DNA of 9,748 bases from Chitinophagales bacterium (GTDB lineage: Bacteria; Bacteroidota; Bacteroidia; Chitinophagales; UBA2359): assembly GCA_020629335.1 (NCBI GenBank), contig JAHDDN010000189.1, forward strand, positions 1 through 9,748, in the 5' to 3' direction. The notes beneath the pieces are model-generated. The model worked only from the letters and a program-made list of their open reading frames with translations, was not told where the DNA came from and searched no databases. Shown here in pieces: positions 6,725-9,748 of the stretch; positions within the stretch are counted from its first letter, which is position 1, and the number at the start of each line of letters is the position of its first letter. The translations under genes and the position numbers were made by a program.

Positions 6725-7749
6725 AAGATATTGTTAATCGTTAAATTGACTTTGTACACATTTTCGGTTTCCTCAATAAGGAGGATATGTCTTTTCGGAT
6801 ATAGCAACTGCATTCTCTTCTGAATATTCTCTAATCCCATGCCAGAATAATCGTCATTACTACTAACATAAGAGCGATCAAAGGTGTTTTCGATTTTGAA
6901 AATGAGATTTCTATCCACTAATTCCCAAAGTAAATGAATTTGCTCATTTTCGGAACTAATGGATTGGCTGTATTTACAAGCGTTTTCTACAAAAGGCAAA
7001 AATAGGAGTGGGGGAATACTGATATTATCCATGCTACCTTTTATCTTCAAGCCAACTGTCAGATCATTCCTACGCATTTTTTCTAATGCCAAATACTGCT
7101 TGATAAAATCCAATTCTTGATTGAGCCTGACAGTCTCATGAGCAGCATCATAAGTTTGATAACGCATTAAGTCAGATAATTTTAATATAGTTTCAGGCAC
7201 ATCCTCAGGATATTCTTTGGCTTGTACGTACATAGTATTAAGCACATTGAAAAGAAAGTGTGGATTGACTTGTTTCTTTAAATAGTTGAGTTCAGTAGTT
7301 AATTGTAGTTGTTGTAGTTCATGAAATTTTTGTTGTTTAAGATAAGCGTTCTTCGCTATTTTTATAGCTACTGCTAAGCCTAATAATCCTAAAGTGAATA
7401 ATAGACTATAAAAGATATCATTGATTCTAAAATCATCTCCATACTCAAAGCTGAAGTTAAAATATATGACGACCATATTAGCCGCAAGTGAAAATAGCGT
7501 CCAGAATATATAAGTGCTAATCTTATTTTTTTCAAAAAATTGAGGAATTAAAATATAGAGATTAAAGTACACCATGAGAACATCTGCCATGAACCCAAAT
7601 ATGAAGTAGTAGATATTAACACTTTCGGCTAATCCGAATAGGGATAAAAATTCTTCCAAATACATCAGTATCCAAAAAGCTCCATGCCTAATGATCCAGT
7701 ATTTATTACTAATAAAAAAGCCTTCTCTTTTCATTTGCCTAACAAACAT
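6721..7749 (-). CDS. LytS/AlgZ-type sensor histidine kinase
   Basis: This protein (342 residues from the first ATG) has four predicted membrane segments, about 18-38, 47-68, 78-99 and 111-132, with almost no periplasmic sensor domain. A short coiled stretch (135-158) precedes the His_kinase (PF06580) block: phospho-acceptor H164 in VNPHFLFNVLNTM. The ATP-binding part shows the N box (PFVENACKYS, N256) and the G box GMGLENIQKRMQLLYP (303-318). It should sense a membrane or ligand signal and phosphorylate the overlapping LytTR regulator. Start choice: a near-perfect promoter ends at 7760, only about 10 nt upstream of the ATG at 7749. Transcription would then begin very close to that codon, so the in-frame ATG at 7734 (residue 6, MKREGFF) may be the true start. 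No membrane segment would be lost. Confidence 0.95.
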   Translation of the reverse strand: MFVRQMKREGFFISNKYWIIRHGAFWILMYLEEFLSLFGLAESVNIYYFIFGFMADVLMVYFNLYILIPQFFEKNKISTYIFWTLFSLAANMVVIYFNFSFEYGDDFRINDIFYSLLFTLGLLGLAVAIKIAKNAYLKQQKFHELQQLQLTTELNYLKKQVNPHFLFNVLNTMYVQAKEYPEDVPETILKLSDLMRYQTYDAAHETVRLNQELDFIKQYLALEKMRRNDLTVGLKIKGSMDNISIPPLLFLPFVENACKYSQSISSENEQIHLLWELVDRNLIFKIENTFDRSYVSSNDDYSGMGLENIQKRMQLLYPKRHILLIEETENVYKVNLTINNIL

Positions 7750-7759
7750 TTGTTCTCTG

Positions 7760-7792
7760 CAAAGTTAATTCTATTCTAAGGGCATTAACAAA
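7760..7792 (-). promoter_or_regulatory. Promoter of the kinase/regulator operon
   Basis: On the minus strand, TTTG (7792-7789) and TAACTTTG (7767-7760) are separated by 21 nt. The second box is an exact match to TAnnTTTG. Transcription would begin near 7754, leaving a leader of about 5 nt before the ATG at 7749, or about 20 nt before the ATG at 7734. Confidence 0.6.
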
Positions 7793-7894
7793 CTTTAAGT
7801 ATAAAAAAAAGGGTGTTTGGTATAAAAAAGAGGCCCATTTCTATAAATACGCCATTTCTGCATCACTTCTTGACTTACATTTGAGTCATCAAGC

Positions 7895-7918
7895 AATTGA
7901 TATGTGCACATTTCAATT
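7895..7918. promoter_or_regulatory. 24-bp near-perfect palindrome in the divergent intergenic region
   Basis: The sequence reads AATTGA-T-ATGTG followed by CACAT-T-TCAATT, an even palindrome with 11 of 12 positions paired and a single T-T mismatch. It lies between the divergent kinase and protease genes. A sequence matching TAnnTTTG exactly (TACATTTG, 7876-7883) is just upstream on the plus strand, although no TTG box sits at the usual distance. The palindrome would thus fall at the start of a protease transcript. It looks like a dimeric-regulator operator. LytTR proteins usually bind direct repeats, so the partner may be another regulator. Confidence 0.5.
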
Positions 7919-7982
7919 TTACTCAGCCATAAAATTTTTAAACTAAGTTAATGTTCAAGTTAGCTTATAAAAAACAAATATT

Positions 7983-9497
7983 ATGAACATACAATCAAAA
8001 AGTTTATTAGCGTTATTAGCCTTGTTGATTTTGGTAAGCTCTTGTAAAAAAGAGGAGGCAATTCAGAGTTCATTAGATCAATTTGCTGACGAACAAAATG
8101 AATTGTACAGTGGGGCTAAAAGAAATTGTGGTATGTCAGAAAAAATGGATCAGTTATTAGCGGATCCAGCATTTAGAAAAGAACACGAGAAGAAGTTTGC
8201 TCGCTTGCTAACTTCAAAAACAGAGGGGATAGAAGATTGTAGTAGTCCTTTAGTGATACCTGTGGCGGTACACTATCAAGGTATAAGTAATACAGATATT
8301 AATTGCCTTCGCCAATTAGCACAATCACAAGTTGATGTGTTAAATCAGGATTATCAAGGCACGAATTCAGATATCAGCAACTGGACCAATCAAGCAGCTA
8401 ATAGTTTCCCAGCTGTGTCTAATGGCGAAGCTTGCTTGAAATTTTGTTTAGCAGATCAAGGTCACCCAGCAGGCTTTGGTTTAAATACAGGTGATCCAGC
8501 CGTGACATTGAATCAAACGACAGGTGATAGTAATTCAAGTTGGAGCGGATATCTGAATATATTCGTAAGATCAGGAACAGGTGTTTTGGGTTATTCCCCT
8601 CTCGGAGGTTCAGGTAATGGTGATGGCGTAGTCGTAGATGTTGTTGGTTTTGGAACAGGAAGTGGATGTGGAAACGTAAGCCCAGATGCACCTTATAATC
8701 TAGGTCGTACATTAACACACGAAGTTGGTCACTATCTATTATTAGATCACATTTGGGGTGATGGCTGTGGAGTAGATGATGAGGTAGCTGATACGCCTAA
8801 CCAAAGTGATGCACACTATGGCTGTCCTTCAATTGGTGTTTCTTCTTGCAACTCTACAGATATGCACATGAACTATATGGATTACACAAATGATGCTTGT
8901 ATGTACATGTTTAGTGCGGGGCAAGTGAGTAGATCAGAAAATTATGTATTGACAAGTCTAAGTATTTTAACGGATAATGCAGCAGCTACTTGTAGCTCCG
9001 TAAGTGGTGGTGGATCAACAGACACAGGCGGCGGTACAGACACAGGCGGCGGTACAGACACAGGCGGCGGTACAGACACAGGCGGCGGTACAGACACAGG
9101 CGATGATTGCACTGAGATCACCATAAAAGTAGTATTAGATTTCTACGGTTCAGAAACTTCTTGGGAATTAGTCGATGATTATTATGATACCATTGCGACT
9201 GGTGGACCTTACCAAGATTACCAAGAAGGAAAAGTAAAGAAAAAGAAAGTTTGTTTAGAGGATGGTTGTTATACACTCTACTTGGATGATTCTTATGGTG
9301 ATGGTATCTGCTGTGATTATGGCGATGGTTACTTAGAGGTAAAACACCAAGGAAGTGTGATTGCAGAATCTGATGGTTACTTTGGCTACTATGATGAAAT
9401 GTACTTCTGCATTGACGGTATAGGGATTACCTCTACGAATAATGTAAAAGATGATAAGCAAAATAACTTAGCACCGAAATCTTATGGTAATCAGTAA
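7983..9497 (+). CDS. Surface lipoprotein zinc metalloprotease, M43 (pappalysin-like)
   Basis: This 504-residue protein has a lipoprotein signal peptide with lipobox VSSC (18-21). C21 is followed by K-K-E-E-A, which fits the X-K-(D/E)2-X lipoprotein export signal described in Capnocytophaga, so surface display is likely. Residues about 120-335 are an M43 catalytic domain: HEVGHYLLLDH (H246, E247, H250, H256), then HIWGDGC, and a Met-turn NYMDY with M299 followed by MFSAGQ. The glycine usual at motif position 8 is L253. A TDTGGG repeat linker (346-373) leads to a C-terminal domain (about 376-480) with SETSWEL and CLEDGCYTLYLDDSYGDGICC. This cysteine-rich module occurs in other Bacteroidota exported proteins and is probably a binding or stabilising domain. 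No T9SS sorting tail is seen. The gene is divergent from the kinase/regulator pair and ends in an intrinsic terminator. Confidence 0.9.
   Translation: MNIQSKSLLALLALLILVSSCKKEEAIQSSLDQFADEQNELYSGAKRNCGMSEKMDQLLADPAFRKEHEKKFARLLTSKTEGIEDCSSPLVIPVAVHYQGISNTDINCLRQLAQSQVDVLNQDYQGTNSDISNWTNQAANSFPAVSNGEACLKFCLADQGHPAGFGLNTGDPAVTLNQTTGDSNSSWSGYLNIFVRSGTGVLGYSPLGGSGNGDGVVVDVVGFGTGSGCGNVSPDAPYNLGRTLTHEVGHYLLLDHIWGDGCGVDDEVADTPNQSDAHYGCPSIGVSSCNSTDMHMNYMDYTNDACMYMFSAGQVSRSENYVLTSLSILTDNAAATCSSVSGGGSTDTGGGTDTGGGTDTGGGTDTGGGTDTGDDCTEITIKVVLDFYGSETSWELVDDYYDTIATGGPYQDYQEGKVKKKKVCLEDGCYTLYLDDSYGDGICCDYGDGYLEVKHQGSVIAESDGYFGYYDEMYFCIDGIGITSTNNVKDDKQNNLAPKSYGNQ
9018..9101 (+). repeat. In-frame 18-bp tandem repeat coding a TDTGGG linker
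   Basis: Four identical 18-bp units (ACAGACACAGGCGGCGGT) plus 12 bases of a fifth code for (TDTGGG)4-TDTG, joining the protease domain to the C-terminal domain. The units are identical at the nucleotide level, including third codon positions, which suggests recent expansion by slippage. Gain or loss of a unit keeps the frame and changes linker length by six residues. Confidence 0.95.
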
Positions 9498-9527
9498 GTA
9501 GCTAAAAGGGGAACACGACACTTTTGG

Positions 9528-9559
9528 GCCGCAAAGAGCAATCTTTTGCGGCTTTTTTT
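9528..9559 (+). terminator. Intrinsic terminator of the protease gene
   Basis: GCCGCAAA (9528-9535) pairs perfectly with TTTGCGGC (9545-9552) around a 9-nt loop and is followed directly by seven Ts (9553-9559). It begins 31 nt after the protease stop codon. Confidence 0.85.
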
Positions 9560-9573
9560 CTTTTAGGGCCTTT

Positions 9574-9602
9574 CCTCAGACTCATTAAAAATGAGTCTGA
9601 GG
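9574..9602. repeat. Perfect 13-bp hairpin abutting repeat copy R
   Basis: CCTCAGACTCATT (9574-9586) is exactly complementary to AATGAGTCTGAGG (9590-9602), leaving a 3-nt loop. It is not followed by a T-run on either strand, so it is not a typical terminator. It ends one base before the GC-rich repeat. Copy L has no equivalent hairpin beside it. Confidence 0.8.
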
Positions 9603-9603
9603 T

Positions 9604-9743
9604 CGGGCTATCCGCTCTTATGTGGCTATGCACTGCCTATTCCGCTAAGGCGTACTTGTCTGCCACTGCGTGGCCAGCCTGCGTCCACCTAAGCTCCATA
9701 AGGCAGCGCATGTACGCCACATACCGCTCCTATCCCTAAGGCA
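9604..9743 (-). repeat. GC-rich structured dispersed repeat, copy R (candidate structured RNA)
   Basis: This is the inverted second copy of the 631-770 element. In plus coordinates its stems are: P1 9605-9607/9734-9736; P2 9619-9626/9716-9723 (perfect 8 bp); P3 9628-9637/9702-9711 (10 bp with one G-U, longer than in copy L); P4 9648-9652/9686-9690, plus 9645-9646/9692-9693; P5 9662-9666/9670-9674 with a 3-nt loop. Compared with copy L, base pairs change but pairing is kept. The minus strand is the likely functional one, since all non-Watson-Crick pairs are G-U on that strand. A 71-codon plus-strand frame starting at 9524 crosses the terminator, hairpin and repeat; I consider it non-coding. 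The copy lies downstream of the protease gene and antisense to its reading direction. Confidence 0.85.
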
Positions 9744-9748
9744 AATTA

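Noticed and set aside
8942..9124. Minus-strand frame rich in PPPVSV repeats
   Set aside because: It is the reverse reading of the tandem-repeat linker of the protease gene.
9649..9718. Perfect 7-bp pairing GGCGTAC / GTACGCC within copy R (GGCGT / ATGCC in copy L) as an alternative stem or switch
   Set aside because: It reuses bases of P2 and P4 and shrinks to 5 bp with one G-U in copy L. P4 (AGGYR / YGCCT) shows a two-sided compensation at these positions, so the rod fold is preferred, though a switch is not excluded.
9524..9739. 71-codon plus-strand frame at the right end
   Set aside because: It begins in the terminator stem, crosses the perfect hairpin and reads through the structured repeat on its non-functional strand; it has no family resemblance and its sequence is explained by the RNA-like fold.
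1..9748. tRNA, rRNA, CRISPR array, insertion sequence or prophage genes
   Set aside because: I saw no regularly spaced repeats, tRNA-like cloverleaf, transposase motif or phage gene in any frame.

Overview
The window looks like a piece of a Bacteroidota chromosome. Coding DNA is AT-rich and starts lack Shine-Dalgarno sequences. Promoter-like TTG / TAnnTTTG pairs precede several genes. The gene content is also typical: a DUF5916/CBM9-like outer-membrane protein, a LytS/LytTR two-component pair, and a lipoprotein starting C-K-K-E-E that carries an M43 protease. A Saprospiria-like member is my best guess from protein style, but this is inference.

Layout, left to right. At 1-254 (minus) lies the 5' end of an unrecognised gene that runs off the edge. 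At 255-878 there is a gene-free stretch: AT-rich DNA with small palindromes, then a GC-rich structured repeat (copy L, about 631-770), then a probable promoter/operator. At 879-1517 is a VapBC-type toxin-antitoxin pair. At 1619-3817 is a large secreted CBM9/DUF5916 protein with a GTG start. From 3872 to 5956, on the same strand, come a GNAT acetyltransferase, an unrecognised three-segment membrane protein and a short-chain dehydrogenase. Convergent to these (minus strand, 7749-6002) is a histidine kinase and LytTR response regulator pair overlapping by ATGA. A divergent intergenic region with a long palindrome separates it from an M43-type surface lipoprotein protease (7983-9497). That gene ends in a good intrinsic terminator, followed by a perfect hairpin and a second copy (R, about 9604-9743) of the GC-rich repeat in the opposite orientation.

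The most notable item is this repeat pair. The two copies are about 75% identical by hand count over 128 aligned positions. They fold into the same long rod-like hairpin of five stacked stems. Seven base pairs differ between copies by changes on both sides that keep pairing (for example C-G to A-T, G-C to C-G). Four more differ only by G-U wobble. All wobbles are G-U when each copy is read in the same orientation (L on plus, R on minus), which points to that strand as the functional RNA strand. It matches no RNA class I recognise.

Apart from the kinase/regulator pair and the toxin-antitoxin pair, the genes show no obvious common pathway. The two-component pair may control the divergent protease gene, but only proximity and the shared intergenic palindrome suggest this.
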